A stretch of DNA of 42,592 bases from CAWDPQ01 sp049642465 (GCA_049642465.1 JBAROV010000161.1:1-42592), one strand, 5' to 3'; shown: positions 15,878 through 26,483, numbered from the stretch's first letter. Program-made: numbers and translations. The notes: a model not told the origin generated them from the sequence alone.

Positions 15878-18800
15878 TCATGACGCAGGGTTATGGGAGG
15901 CGGGCCTGAGTCGGCCGACCGTTGCCGCCGAGACCTTTCCCAGCCACGCCTTCGCCCGGTCGCCCACAATGGCGCGCTCGAGCGCATCGAACTTCATGTA
16001 GGCGACCGGTACGAGCAGGAGCGTCAGGAAGAGACACAAGGCCTGGCCACCGATAATCGTGACCGCGATCGCGGAGCGGCCGGTACCTCCCGTTCCGATG
16101 CCTAGCGACGTCGGCAGCAGCCCGGCGATAATCGCCGTGGTCGTCATCAGAATCGGCCGCAGGCGTGTCCGGCAGGCTTCAACGATGGCCTCACGAAGCG
16201 GGACGCCTCTGGCGCGCAGCACGTTTGCGTAGTCAACCTGCAGAATCGAGTTCTTCTTCACGATGCCGAGGAGCAGCAGCATGCCGAGCGCGCTCCAGAG
16301 GTTGAGGTTCCGGTCGGTGATCCAGAGCGTGAACAGTGCGAACGGCACGGCGATCGGCAGCACCAGCATGATGACGATGGGCTGGAGAAAGCTTTCGAAC
16401 TGCGACGCCAACACCATGTAGACGAAGATCATCGCCAGGCTGATCGCCATAATCAGATTGGCCGTCGTTTCGTCGAGGATCTTCGACTGCCCTTGCAGGC
16501 GATACGACATCGTGGTCGGCATCTTCAGACTGGCCAGCATCTGTCGAACATCATTGGACGCTTCATCGAGAGCATGCCCGGCCGCAATGTCGGCGATAAG
16601 GCTGACCGTGAACTGCCGGTTCGAACGCTGCAGCGTTGTCGGCCCGAGGCCTCGTTCGAGGCTGGCGATGTTGTCGATGCGGACCGGCCCGGTGCTCGAC
16701 GGGACGGTCAGCCGTCCGATCTCCTCGATGTCCCGACGCTGGCTCTCGAGGACGCGTATCTTGACGGGGTACTGCTCTGCACCTTCCTTATAGAACGAGA
16801 TTTGGTCGTCGCCCGAGACCGCGAGCCGCAGCGTGTTGCCGACGGTGGCCATTCGGACGCCGAGGTCTGCGGCGCGCTTGCGATCGACCGCGACGTGGAC
16901 TTCCGGGTTCGAGAGATTCAGGTTGATCTTGACGTCGGTAATGCTCGGAATCTTCTGCGCGGCAATCAGCGCCCGCTTCGAGTAGTCGGCAATTTCGCGC
17001 AGATCCGGTCCGAGGATGTTTGCGGCAATGGCAAAGCCGCCGGTCCCCTCGCCGCTGCCGAGCGCGCTTCGCGACGTCACCGACGGCCTGTAGCTCTGGT
17101 GCGCCGCAAGCCGCCGCCGCATTTCCGTAATGATCTCCGACTGTGTGTTGGTCCGTTCCTCCAGCGGCAGCGCCTGACACAGGAAGTGGATGTGCGTCGG
17201 CGAACTGGCAGCCATCCCGGAGACACCAATCGACGGCTCGATGTGCGCCACGCCTTCGATACCTTCGAGCTCCCTCAGCAGCTTGAATGCGATTTCGGCC
17301 GTGCCTTCGAGCGCCGTCCCTTCCGGCGCATCGAGGTGGACCGTCCACTCCCCCATGTCCTCGTTCGGGACGAACTCGCGGCCGACGATCCGGTTGAGAG
17401 GAATCGTGAGCGCCGCCGTGATCACCGAGATCGCGATAATGGCGCCTGAGTGATCCAGCGCCCAGGTCACGCGCCGGGTATACCACTCGTCCAGCCAATG
17501 AAAAAACCCGCTTTCCTTCGTCTTGCGATCCCGGGCAGCGTCTGACAACTTGAGAAACCGCGAGCTCAACATCGGCGTGAGGGTAAAGCTCACGAGCATC
17601 GACACCAGGATCGCAAACGCCATCGTCCAGCCGAACGGATTGATGAACCGCTTGGCGTAGCCGCTCATGAAGGCAATCGGCAGAAAGATGACGACGAGCG
17701 ATAGCGTCGTCGCCATGACGGCGAGTGCGACCTCGCGAGTCCCCTGGATGGCGGCCTCGAACGGGGTGCAGTCCTTCTCCTCGATGTAGCGAAAGATGTT
17801 CTCGAGCACGACGATCGCATCGTCAATCACGATCCCGACGGCGAGCGTGATCGCGAGAAGCGTCATGTTGTTCAGCGTGAACCCCATGATGTTCATCAGC
17901 GTGAACGACGAGATGATCGACGCCGGGATCGCGAGGGCTGAGATGATGACCGCCCGGATGTTACGGATGAAAATCATTACGACGATGGTGGCGAACAGCG
18001 CGCCGAACAGCAGGTGTTCCTCGAGCGAGGCGATCGACGCATAGATAAACCGTGAGTCGTCGCGAACCACCGTCAGCTTGACCGACGGCGGCAGGGAACG
18101 TTCGATCGTCTCGAGACGCGTGCGGACGCCCTCAATGACGGCGACGGTGTTCTCCCCCATCGCGCGGCGAATGTCCAGCATGACCGCGGGCGTATCGCCC
18201 AGCCACACGGCACTCGTTGGACGCTGAAAGCTGTCCTCTGCGTGCCCGATGTCTGAAATGCGGATCGGCGTGCCCTCTTTAGTGGCGATGACGATGTTGT
18301 TGAAGTCTTGAGCGGCATCGACGCGGCCGAGCGTTCGCAGCAGCAACTGACCCTTGCCCTGCTCGATGGTTCCGCCCGGAATCTCGACGTTCTCCGAGAC
18401 CACCGCATCGCGCACCTGCGAAATCGACAGCCCGTAGGAGTTCAGCTTCTCGATGTCCACAACGATGTGGATCTCCCGGGCGCGCCCGCCGGCGACGCTG
18501 ACTTCGCCGACGCCATTGACCGTCTGGATCTATCGGGCGATTTGCTTGTCTGCGAGCTCCGTCAGGGTCCGCAGACTCATCGCGCTCGATGACACGATCA
18601 GCGACATCACGGGGTCGGCATCCGGGTCAACTTTGGTGATGACCGGTGGCAGCAGCGTAGGGGGGGCGGTGCGGATGGCGCTGGCGACCTTTTCACGGAC
18701 GTCGTTGGCCGCATCGTTGATGTCGCGCTCGAGGACGAAGCGGACGGTAATCTGCGCCCGGCCCTCGGCGATTCGCGCCAGAATCTCGTCGATGCCGGAC

Positions 18801-19018
18801 ACCCCGCTGATGGCTTGCTCCATCGGTTCCACGACCGAGCTGGACATTTCGTCAGGACTCGCGCCGGGCAGCGAAAGGGCGACGTTGATGGTGGCAGGAT
18901 CGGCCTTCGGATAGAGATCCACGCCGAGGCCGCGGAAGGAAAACGTTCCGAGCACCACGAGCGACATCACGAGCATCGTGGCGGAAACGGGACGCCGGAC
19001 GCAGAGTTCGGAAAGCAC
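15878..19018 (-). pseudogene. RND efflux transporter interrupted by one in-frame TAG
   Basis: The frame from 19018 to 15878 would encode a 1046-residue AcrB/HAE1-type inner-membrane RND pump, the usual length. The N-terminal part (VRRPVSATMLVMSLVVLGTF, LPGASPDEMSSSVVEPME) stops at TAG 18530-18532 after LADKQIAR. It continues in the same frame with IQTVNGVGEVSVAGGRAREI, exactly where family members have a Gln or similar residue. The rest is intact: four-helix and TM segments such as ITLAVGIVIDDAIVVLENIF with paired Asp residues for proton relay, FINPFGWTMAFAILVS, and the C-terminal LLLLGIVKKNSILQVDYAN. A GTG at 18460 could only restart a truncated pump. It is a recent nonsense mutation, a sequencing or assembly error, or read through. 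Confidence 0.85.
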
Positions 19019-19022
19019 CGTT

Positions 19023-20225
19023 TTACCTCGTCACCGACACACGATCCCCATCGTTGAGCGCGTCAACGTCGGTGACGGCCACGCGCTCCCCTTCCTTCAC
19101 TCCTGAGACAATCTCGATCCGGTCACCCATCCGATCTCCGACCTGCAGCTCCCGCATGGCGAGGCGATCGCCGTTGACGACAAACACTCGATTCACGCCA
19201 TACCTGTACTGCAGCGCGGCGTACGGCAGCGTCAGCACCTCGTCGACCTTGTCGCTCTCGACGTGGACGCGTGCGAACGTACCCGGCTTGAGGAGCGCGT
19301 CAGGGTTGGGCACGACGGCTTCGAAGCCGAACGCGCGCGTCGACGTATTCACGGCCGGGCTGATGCGGGTGACCTTGCCATTGAACGTCCGGCTCGGATA
19401 GGCATCGACATGCAATTCGAGCGACCGGCCGGCGGTGATCCACGGCGCCATTTTCTCGGGCAGCTCCGCGATCACCTTGAGCGGATCGAGTCGGACGATT
19501 GCCATCACTGGCATGGGGGCCTTCACCAGTTCGCCGAGATTGACCAGCCGCCGTTCGACGTAGCCATCGAAGGGCGCCCGAATCTCCGTGTCTCTGAGCT
19601 GGCGCGCCGCAAGCTTCATCGTCGCTTCGGACGCCTGAATGCTGGCGCGCAGGTTTCGGGCCGTCTGCAGCGCGGAATCGTAGCTGGCCTTCTTCGATTC
19701 CAGCGCCGTCTTCGCATCGTCCAACGCTTGCTGCGAGATCAACGTGCGTTTGAACAGCTCGCTGGCGCGATCGAATGACTGGGTCGCCTGTACGAGATCG
19801 GCTTTGGCTTTCTGAACGTCGGGTGTCCTCTCGATTTCCGGAAGGTGCCGAGGATCGGTAGCGCCGTACTGGGCGAGCGTGCGAGCGAGCGCCGCCTGCT
19901 GTTGTTCGAGCGTGTACTGCTGCCGTTCGTTATCGATTTCGATGAGGACCTGCCCAGCGCGGACCCGGTCGCCAAGGTCCGCGAGGATCCTGCGTACCTT
20001 GCCGTCCGTTTCAGACGAGACCGTGACTTGATCGACCGCGGCCAGCGTGCCGACCACATCCACGGCTCGGCGAACTGAATCCTTGTGCACTGCGGTTACC
20101 GCCACCGGCTTGGCGTCGCTCTCCGAGCTGCGCGCCTGAGCGGTTTGCGACTTCGAGCAGCTGGCAACGGTCGCTGCAAGGGCGGCGAAGACCACGAGTT
20201 GAGATACAGGTTTCCCCGAAGGCAT
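19023..20225 (-). CDS. RND efflux periplasmic adaptor (membrane fusion protein)
   Basis: A 400-residue adaptor. The signal peptide ends at AATVASCSK, giving a probable lipidated Cys. It is followed by the beta-barrel/lipoyl half VSSETDGKVRRILADLGDRV with GQVLIEID. A long coiled-coil hairpin (YTLEQQQAALARTLAQYG to SIQASEATMKLAARQL) comes next, then the second lipoyl half IRAPFDGYVERRLVNLGELV and beta-barrel/membrane-proximal domains. It links the RND pump to an outer membrane channel. Its stop is four bases before the pump start, so the two are one operon. ATG 20225 was chosen to fit the lipoprotein signal; ATG 20249 is possible. No outer membrane factor gene is nearby. Confidence 0.88.
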   Translation of the reverse strand: MPSGKPVSQLVVFAALAATVASCSKSQTAQARSSESDAKPVAVTAVHKDSVRRAVDVVGTLAAVDQVTVSSETDGKVRRILADLGDRVRAGQVLIEIDNERQQYTLEQQQAALARTLAQYGATDPRHLPEIERTPDVQKAKADLVQATQSFDRASELFKRTLISQQALDDAKTALESKKASYDSALQTARNLRASIQASEATMKLAARQLRDTEIRAPFDGYVERRLVNLGELVKAPMPVMAIVRLDPLKVIAELPEKMAPWITAGRSLELHVDAYPSRTFNGKVTRISPAVNTSTRAFGFEAVVPNPDALLKPGTFARVHVESDKVDEVLTLPYAALQYRYGVNRVFVVNGDRLAMRELQVGDRMGDRIEIVSGVKEGERVAVTDVDALNDGDRVSVTR

Positions 20226-20360
20226 AGTCGGAACTCTTGGAGTATACAATCGGGCGGTTCATTTCCGGGTTCCCGGCGGTACCAGCGGTTGAACATTCCC
20301 CTCGAGGAGACCGTATCATCCCCATCAAGACACACTCGATCTCCTAAAAGGCCGCCTCTG

Positions 20361-22784
20361 GTGACCGTCCTGCGCCATCTCGTCCGGGATTTTCAATACT
20401 CACTGCGCACCCTCCTCGCCCAGCCGATCCTCTTTGCGGCGGCCACCGCATCTATCGCGCTTGGCGTGGGGGCGAATCTGACGATTTTCGGCCTTGCGAA
20501 TTCCCTGCTCCTGTCGACACCCAGCGCGAGAGAACCCGAGCGGCTCGTCCACATCAGAACCGGCAACGGCAGCCACGCGCCCTATCGCGCCTGGCAGCAA
20601 CTGCACGAGAGCGGGGTCCTCGCGGGCATTGCCGGACACCAGATCGAAGCCAACGTGAATTGGCGCGGCGCGGAACAATCCGTCCCCATCGCACCGCTGA
20701 TTGTGACGGCCAATTTCTTCGACGTCGTGGGTGTGCCCATGACGCTCGGGCGGGGATTCAGCGCGACGGAAGCCGCGCGCGACTTGCACGTGGTGGTCAT
20801 CAGCTACCGGTTCTGGCAACGGCAGCTTGCCGGGAAGCCTGACGTTCTCGGTGCGCCGCTCGTTCTCAATGGCGAACCATTCACCATCGTCGGCGTGGCG
20901 CAAGCGGGGCTGCGATCGTTTCCGGGTTTTGGCGTCGTTCCGGATGTGTGGCTGCCAGTGTCACGTGCCCTCATGCCAAATCTCGACGATGCCGGCGCTG
21001 CGCACGTGCAGCTGGTTGGCCGGCTCAAAGAAGGCCAGGATCGCTCCACCGCATTCGCGGCGCTTTCAACCGTCGCATCTCGGATCGGGAATGATCTCGG
21101 GCGGCGCGAAGTGGGAACCATCGCTTCCGTCAGCGCCGTCGACGGGATCGAACAGATGCGCGAATTCAAGGAAGTCGCCGCGTTTTTTGCCGTCCTGCTG
21201 GTCGTCACGCTTCTCGTGCTGGCCATCGCATGCGCGAACGTCGCAGGATTGCTGCTGGCCCGAGGCTCCGCGCGCCGCCGCGAGATCGCGGTCCGGCTCG
21301 CGCTCGGCGCAAGCCGCGGTCGTTTGCTTCAGCAACTGTTAAGCGAAGGCTTCGTGCTGTCGATCGCGGGGACGGCAGCAGCTTTGGGCCTCATCGGGAT
21401 CATCAACTTGATCCTGCCCTTGATCATCCTGCCGCTGCCGCTACCGCTGGAGTTGCATTTGAGCCTGGATACGAGGCTCGCATGGTTTGCCAGCGTGCTG
21501 GTGTTCGCGAGTTCGATCCTGTGTGGACTTGCCCCCGCCTGGCAGGCCGCACGTCCCGCACTCATGCCAGCGCTGAAACAGATGGCGCCGCCCTATTTGC
21601 ACCGGCGCTTCACGCTGCGGAATCTCCTGGTGACGGGACAGATTGCAGTCTCCGCGCTGTTGCTCGTGACCACTGCGCTGTTCCTTCGCAACCTCGCACT
21701 TGCGCATACCCTCTCACCGGGTTTTGATGCCGATCGAGCCGTCGTCGCGCAAATCACGTTTGTGGAGGGGCGGCAGGGCTCTACGGCGGATCCCGCCGTC
21801 GAGCGAATTGTCGAACGGCTCGGGACCCTGCCGGGCGTTGAAGCCGCGGCATTCTCCAATGGCGTTCCGCTCACGATGTACTCCTCGCGAACCGGGACGA
21901 GGATGCAGATTGAGGGCGTTGACGAGCCCGTGCGCGTCGATTACGAAGGCAATCGAGTCGGTCCTGGCTATTTCCGGGCGATGGGCATCGAACTCGTTCG
22001 TGGCCGCGACTTCGGCCCCGCCGATCGGCGAGGTGCGCCGCTCGTCGTCGTGATCAATCAGGAATTCGCCCGGCGATACTTCGACGGGCGTGATCCTATT
22101 GGTCTGCACATCTTTCTTCCCACGGATCCCGATCCGACCCCGGCCCGGGTGATCGGCATGGTCGCCGACAGTAAGTACCGGACGATCGGTGAGGGAAGAG
22201 TCCCCGCGGTGTACGAGGCGTACCTGCAGCAAGAGGGCTCGAAGCGGTTCGTCCACGTGATCCTCCGCAGCACGATCGGGCCCTTCTCGATCCTTCCCTC
22301 CAGTCGAGATGCCATGGTGCAGATGGATTCGTCGGCAGCGGTGAGGGTCGAACCGATGACGTCTGCAGTGGCGTTCGCATTTCTACCCAGCCGGATTGGG
22401 GCGGTGCTCGTCGGCCTGCTTGGCGCGCTCGGCGCAGGACTGGCGATGGTGGGCCTTTACGGCGTCGTGGCGTTTGTCGTCGCAAGACGCACGCCCGAAA
22501 TTGGGATTCGGATGGTGCTTGGGGCAACAAACGGACGTGTCCTCCGGCTTGTACTCGCAGACAGCGGGATGCTCGTCGTCGCCGGGCTCATCATCGGCCT
22601 CGGAGCCGCTCTGGTTGTGACGACACCGCTGGCGGCATTTCTCGTGGCCGAGTTACCGTCCCGAGATCCGATGAGTTTCACCGCCAGCGCCATTCTTCTC
22701 CTCGCGACGAGCGCGCTGGCAAGCTGGAGCCCGGCTCGCCGCGCGACGCGAATCGCCCCGGCGTCTGCGCTGCGCGCGGAGTGA
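20361..22784 (+). CDS. ADOP-type orphan ABC permease (MacB/FtsX fold)
   Basis: An 807-residue membrane protein of the acidobacterial duplicated orphan permease type. It has an N-terminal TM helix (ILFAAATASIALGVGANLTIF), a large periplasmic MacB-like domain, a first FtsX module (LVLAIACANVAGLLLARGSARRREIAVRLALGASRGRLL), a second periplasmic domain, and a second FtsX module (GLYGVVAFVVARRTPEIGIRMVLGA). Each module carries the typical RxxEIxxRxALGA coupling motif for an ATPase, but no ATPase gene is nearby, which is usual for these orphans. GTG 20361 is chosen because it opens MacB-like sequence; upstream residues are arginine-rich and antisense to the adaptor. It ends seven bases before the next permease. 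Confidence 0.88.
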   Translation: MTVLRHLVRDFQYSLRTLLAQPILFAAATASIALGVGANLTIFGLANSLLLSTPSAREPERLVHIRTGNGSHAPYRAWQQLHESGVLAGIAGHQIEANVNWRGAEQSVPIAPLIVTANFFDVVGVPMTLGRGFSATEAARDLHVVVISYRFWQRQLAGKPDVLGAPLVLNGEPFTIVGVAQAGLRSFPGFGVVPDVWLPVSRALMPNLDDAGAAHVQLVGRLKEGQDRSTAFAALSTVASRIGNDLGRREVGTIASVSAVDGIEQMREFKEVAAFFAVLLVVTLLVLAIACANVAGLLLARGSARRREIAVRLALGASRGRLLQQLLSEGFVLSIAGTAAALGLIGIINLILPLIILPLPLPLELHLSLDTRLAWFASVLVFASSILCGLAPAWQAARPALMPALKQMAPPYLHRRFTLRNLLVTGQIAVSALLLVTTALFLRNLALAHTLSPGFDADRAVVAQITFVEGRQGSTADPAVERIVERLGTLPGVEAAAFSNGVPLTMYSSRTGTRMQIEGVDEPVRVDYEGNRVGPGYFRAMGIELVRGRDFGPADRRGAPLVVVINQEFARRYFDGRDPIGLHIFLPTDPDPTPARVIGMVADSKYRTIGEGRVPAVYEAYLQQEGSKRFVHVILRSTIGPFSILPSSRDAMVQMDSSAAVRVEPMTSAVAFAFLPSRIGAVLVGLLGALGAGLAMVGLYGVVAFVVARRTPEIGIRMVLGATNGRVLRLVLADSGMLVVAGLIIGLGAALVVTTPLAAFLVAELPSRDPMSFTASAILLLATSALASWSPARRATRIAPASALRAE

Positions 22785-22791
22785 GGACGGT

Positions 22792-25215
22792 TTAGAAGCG
22801 CGTCAGCGCTGTCAACGGAGAGATGCGCGCCGCCCGACGGGCCGGGATGTAACTGGCGAGCAGAGCTACCGCCCCAAGAACCACAGGCGCAATCGCGAAG
22901 GTCAGCGGATCGAGTCCCTTGATCTCAAACAGGAGACTTTGGATGGCTCCACCCCCAAGCGCCGCAGCAATCAACCCCAGAGTCGTTCCCGCCAGCGCCA
23001 GCTGCGCACCTTCCCAGACCACCATCGTGATGACATGCCGCGGCGAAGCTCCAACGGCTATTCGTACCCCGATCTCGGCCGTCCGCTGCGACACCGTATA
23101 CGCCATGACGCCATAAACACCCACCGCGGCCAGCGCCGCCGCGATGCTGCCGAAGATCATGAGAAGCGCCATCTGGAAGCGTGGCTGCGCCACGGTTCCT
23201 GCCATCGCCCCTGCCATCGTTCGCACGTTCACCAGCGGTTGATTTGGATCGATCTCGCGGATCACCGATCGGAGCGCGGGGACGATCGTTTCGGGCTCGC
23301 CGGATGTTCGCACGATGAGCGCGGCGTTCAGGTACATCCCCACCAGGATCGGATCTGGATACTGTCCGTACGGCACGAACATCTCCGCCTTCGATCCTGT
23401 GGCAAACGACTGCTTCAGATCTCCGACGATGCCGACGATTTCCATCGTTGGAAGTTCAGGCGAAGGCTCGGTCCCGATCTGGATGCGCTCGCCCAAGGCA
23501 TCCCGATCGGGGAACATGGTCCGTGCCATTGACTCGTTGACCACCACCACGTGAGGCGCGCCCTCGCGGTCCCACTCGGAGAGCAGGCGGCCGCGGATGA
23601 GCGGGACAGCAAGCGCCGCGAGATAGTTCGGCGTCACGGCGCGGAGACCCGCCATGACGTAATCATCCGGACCGCGAGGTGGGTACGCGGCTCGGTTGAA
23701 ATGAATCGTCGCGCCGGCACCCGCCATGGGCAGGGTCGTCGTGATCGCCGCTTCGCGAACCCCGGGCAACGCGCGCGTTCTTTCCACGATCCGTTCGATC
23801 GTTGCCGTTCGCGCCACGTTGTCTGCATACACCTTTGGCGAGAGCGGCAGGTTGACGACCAGCAGGTTCTCCGGTTGGAAGCCAGGCGAAACATTCGTGA
23901 GCCTGGAAAAACTGCGCAAGAGAAGACCCGCGCTCACCAGCAAGACGAGCGCGAGGCCGACCTCGGCCACGACAAGCCCTTTGCGAAGCCGCCGCTGCCG
24001 GGCGCCGCCGGATCCGCCGCGCCCCTCTTCGTTGAGCGATTCGCGGATGTCCAATTGGGCTGCCTGCAAAGCCGGCACCAGTCCGAATACCAATCCGGTG
24101 ACCACGGCAAGCGCGAGGGCGAAGAGCACCACGCGCCATTCGACGACAATCGACTGCACGCGCGGCAGCGCGGCTGGTGCGGCGCTCGTCAGAAATGAGA
24201 CACCCCATGCCGCCAACAACAGTCCAGCGCCCCCGCCGACACACGCGAGGATGATGCTTTCCACGACCAACTGACGGACGATGCGAAACCGGCTCGCGCC
24301 GAGCGCCACTCGAACGGCGATCTCCTTTTGTCGATCGACCGCCCGCGCGAGCAGCAGGTTCGCAACGTTGGCACACGCGATGAGCAGCACCAAGACCACC
24401 GCGCCGGTCAGCATGAGAATCGCCGGCTTCACGTTCTGTACGAGCACGTCCTGGGCAGGCGTGACGAGGACGCGAACGTTCTTATTCGATTCGGGAAATG
24501 CCGCCTCGAGTTGCCTGGCGATGCCGTCCATTTCTGTCCGCGCCTGCTCCAGCGTGACGCCAGGCTTCAATCGGGCGATGGGGAAAATGCCGGGATGCCA
24601 CCCGCGGTCGTCCGGCAACGCCGAGGCCCAGGGCCAGAACGGCACGTAGACGTCGGCTGGCTGAAACAGTTCGAAACGCGGCGGCAGCACGCCAACAACC
24701 GTATAGGGCTGGTGATCGAGCTGGACAACCTGTCCGACCGGATCCTGATCGGGGAATTTTCGCGCTGCGTATCCAGCGCTGATGAGAGCAACACCTTCCG
24801 CCCCAGCCTTGTCCTCCCGATCGCTGAAGTTGCGTCCCTTGTCGGGAGCCACGCCGAGCATCGGCAAGAGCGTCGCCGTGATTCGCTTCACCGGCAGACG
24901 CTCGGGCTCGCCCGCGCCAGTCAGCGTCATGTTGATGTGCTGCAGCGCGCCCATCGCCGAAAATGACTTGGCCCGTGCCCGCCAATCCTCGTAGTTGTTG
25001 CGAGTCACGGATGCATTCGGGAACTCCGGCGTTCGCTCTGCCAGCAGAACAATCTCTCCCGGGTTGACGTACGGCAAGGGCGCAAGCAGCACGGCGTTGG
25101 ACACCGTGAACACAGCGGCATTGGCGCCGATACCCAGCGCGAGCGTCAGCACGGCAATGATCGAGAAACTTGGACGTCGCACGAGATTTCTGAGCCCGAG
25201 GCGGATGTCACCCAT
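22792..25215 (-). CDS. ADOP-type orphan ABC permease (MacB/FtsX fold)
   Basis: A second 807-residue orphan permease with the same order of parts. It has an N-terminal helix (SIIAVLTLALGIGANAAVFTV), a MacB periplasmic domain, a first FtsX module (LIACANVANLLLARAVDRQKEIAVRVALGAS), a second periplasmic domain and a second FtsX module (VYGVMAYTVSQRTAEIGVRIAVGAS). It is convergent with the previous permease and has exactly the same length, but the sequences are clearly diverged, so this is not a recent duplication. ATG 25215 (MGDIRLGLRNL) is the family-like start; GAGGAG directly touches it, so translation could begin slightly elsewhere. Family members are proposed to act with an unlinked MacB-like ATPase in export or cell-envelope work. 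Confidence 0.88.
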   Translation of the reverse strand: MGDIRLGLRNLVRRPSFSIIAVLTLALGIGANAAVFTVSNAVLLAPLPYVNPGEIVLLAERTPEFPNASVTRNNYEDWRARAKSFSAMGALQHINMTLTGAGEPERLPVKRITATLLPMLGVAPDKGRNFSDREDKAGAEGVALISAGYAARKFPDQDPVGQVVQLDHQPYTVVGVLPPRFELFQPADVYVPFWPWASALPDDRGWHPGIFPIARLKPGVTLEQARTEMDGIARQLEAAFPESNKNVRVLVTPAQDVLVQNVKPAILMLTGAVVLVLLIACANVANLLLARAVDRQKEIAVRVALGASRFRIVRQLVVESIILACVGGGAGLLLAAWGVSFLTSAAPAALPRVQSIVVEWRVVLFALALAVVTGLVFGLVPALQAAQLDIRESLNEEGRGGSGGARQRRLRKGLVVAEVGLALVLLVSAGLLLRSFSRLTNVSPGFQPENLLVVNLPLSPKVYADNVARTATIERIVERTRALPGVREAAITTTLPMAGAGATIHFNRAAYPPRGPDDYVMAGLRAVTPNYLAALAVPLIRGRLLSEWDREGAPHVVVVNESMARTMFPDRDALGERIQIGTEPSPELPTMEIVGIVGDLKQSFATGSKAEMFVPYGQYPDPILVGMYLNAALIVRTSGEPETIVPALRSVIREIDPNQPLVNVRTMAGAMAGTVAQPRFQMALLMIFGSIAAALAAVGVYGVMAYTVSQRTAEIGVRIAVGASPRHVITMVVWEGAQLALAGTTLGLIAAALGGGAIQSLLFEIKGLDPLTFAIAPVVLGAVALLASYIPARRAARISPLTALTRF

Positions 25216-25255
25216 CTCCTCAGTGTACCTGCAGCAGCTATACTCTGCCGAAACG

Positions 25256-25852
25256 ATGCCCGCCATTTCGATCCTCATTCGACGCACTCACATGTATCTG
25301 GCGCTGTTCCTCTTCCCGTGGATGCTGATGTACGCCCTCAGCACGGCGGTGATGAACCATCGCGCGCTTTTCGCCGAACCGGGCGCACCACCGCTCCCGT
25401 TCGAGCGCGAGCGCCACATCGTCTATGACGGCCTCTTCCCTGAGAACGCCGAACTCCGCACGATCTCGCGCCAGATTCTCACGTCGCTCGATCTTGACGG
25501 GGCTCACGGCGTGACGCGGCGCAAAGACGGCGCGATTGTCATCAATCGCAACGATCTGGTGACACCGAGACGAGTCACCTACCAGCCGGCCGATCGCACG
25601 GTGCTCGTCGAGAAACTGCCGCCCCGGGCCAATGCGTTTCTCGAACGGTTCCATCGTCGCCGAGGCTACGCAACCGGGTACGCTCTCGATACGGTCTGGG
25701 CCGTCACCGTCGATGTTGCGATCGTCGCGATGGTGTTTTGGGTTCTCTCAGGTCTCTGGATGTGGTGGGAAATGAAATTGACACGCGGCGCCGGCGCGGT
25801 CGCGTTAGTTGGCGGGGCCGCGCTCTTTGCGTTGTTCCTCCTGACCCTGTGA
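25256..25852 (+). CDS. PepSY-associated membrane protein, first of a tandem pair
   Basis: A 198-residue inner-membrane protein with an N-terminal TM helix (YLALFLFPWMLMYALSTAVM), a soluble middle, and two C-terminal TM helices (VDVAIVAMVFWVLSGLWMWW, ALVGGAALFALFLLTL). The pattern RRTHMYLALFLFPW and SGLWMWWEM resembles the PepSY-TM or iron-regulated membrane protein group, which is linked to iron or redox uptake. The next gene has the same layout (RRLHLYLGLTLLPW, ASGVYMWWGL), so they are paralogues. The start ATG 25256 has no strong ribosome-binding site; it is divergent from the permease with about 40 bases between starts. Confidence 0.75.
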   Translation: MPAISILIRRTHMYLALFLFPWMLMYALSTAVMNHRALFAEPGAPPLPFERERHIVYDGLFPENAELRTISRQILTSLDLDGAHGVTRRKDGAIVINRNDLVTPRRVTYQPADRTVLVEKLPPRANAFLERFHRRRGYATGYALDTVWAVTVDVAIVAMVFWVLSGLWMWWEMKLTRGAGAVALVGGAALFALFLLTL

Positions 25853-25863
25853 CCAATTTCGCC

Positions 25864-26469
25864 ATGACATTCGCTCATTTCAATCGCCGTCTTCATCTCT
25901 ATCTCGGCCTGACGCTGCTGCCCTGGCTCTTCATGTATGGCATCTCCTCCGTCCCCTTCGCGCACAATCAATTCTTCGAACGGCGCGATGCCGCCAAAGG
26001 GCTGCCGCTGTGGACACTTCGGACCGCCTACACGATTGACGTTCCCGTTCCAGACGAGCCCCGAGCGTTGCGCAGCCTGGGCGCCGTGCTCCTCGCGCGC
26101 GCGGGAATCGAGAACACCAACTACGGCGTGTACCGGCAGAGTCCGACGCAGGTCAACGTCTACTCGTATTCATTCTGGAAATCGACCCAGCTGAAATACT
26201 TTGTCGATCAAAAGCGGGTGACCGTGGAGGACCGCCGCTTCCGATGGGACTCCTTCCTCACGGGCATGCACGCGCGGGGTGGGTTCGAACAGGAGGGGAT
26301 GCTCCAGAACTCCTGGAGCGCGGTGGTGGATCTCGTGTGCCTGGCGATCATCCTGTGGATTGCGTCCGGCGTGTATATGTGGTGGGGCTTGCCCGGTTCG
26401 CGTCGCTGGGGGGGTGTGGCGATCGTCGCCGGCTGCGTGTCGTTCGTGTTTTTTGCGTTGCGGCTGTGA
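25864..26469 (+). CDS. PepSY-associated membrane protein, second of a tandem pair
   Basis: A 201-residue paralogue of the preceding gene with the same helix order: N-terminal TM (HLYLGLTLLPWLFMYGISS), soluble part containing TYSYSF-like residues (NVYSYSFWKSTQLKYFVDQ), and C-terminal TMs (VVDLVCLAIILWIASGVYMW, WGGVAIVAGCVSFVFFALRL). A GTG at 25849 overlapping the previous stop (GTGA) would add five residues and imply coupling; ATG 25864 is the alternative chosen here. Probably the two work as a membrane pair. Its stop lies 14 bases before repeat array D. Confidence 0.75.
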   Translation: MTFAHFNRRLHLYLGLTLLPWLFMYGISSVPFAHNQFFERRDAAKGLPLWTLRTAYTIDVPVPDEPRALRSLGAVLLARAGIENTNYGVYRQSPTQVNVYSYSFWKSTQLKYFVDQKRVTVEDRRFRWDSFLTGMHARGGFEQEGMLQNSWSAVVDLVCLAIILWIASGVYMWWGLPGSRRWGGVAIVAGCVSFVFFALRL

Positions 26470-26483
26470 TCGCGGACGGTTCA

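Noticed and set aside
15878..18460. A separate intact efflux gene starting at GTG 18460
   Set aside because: The frame upstream of it is continuous with the N-terminal part except for one TAG, so it is one broken gene.
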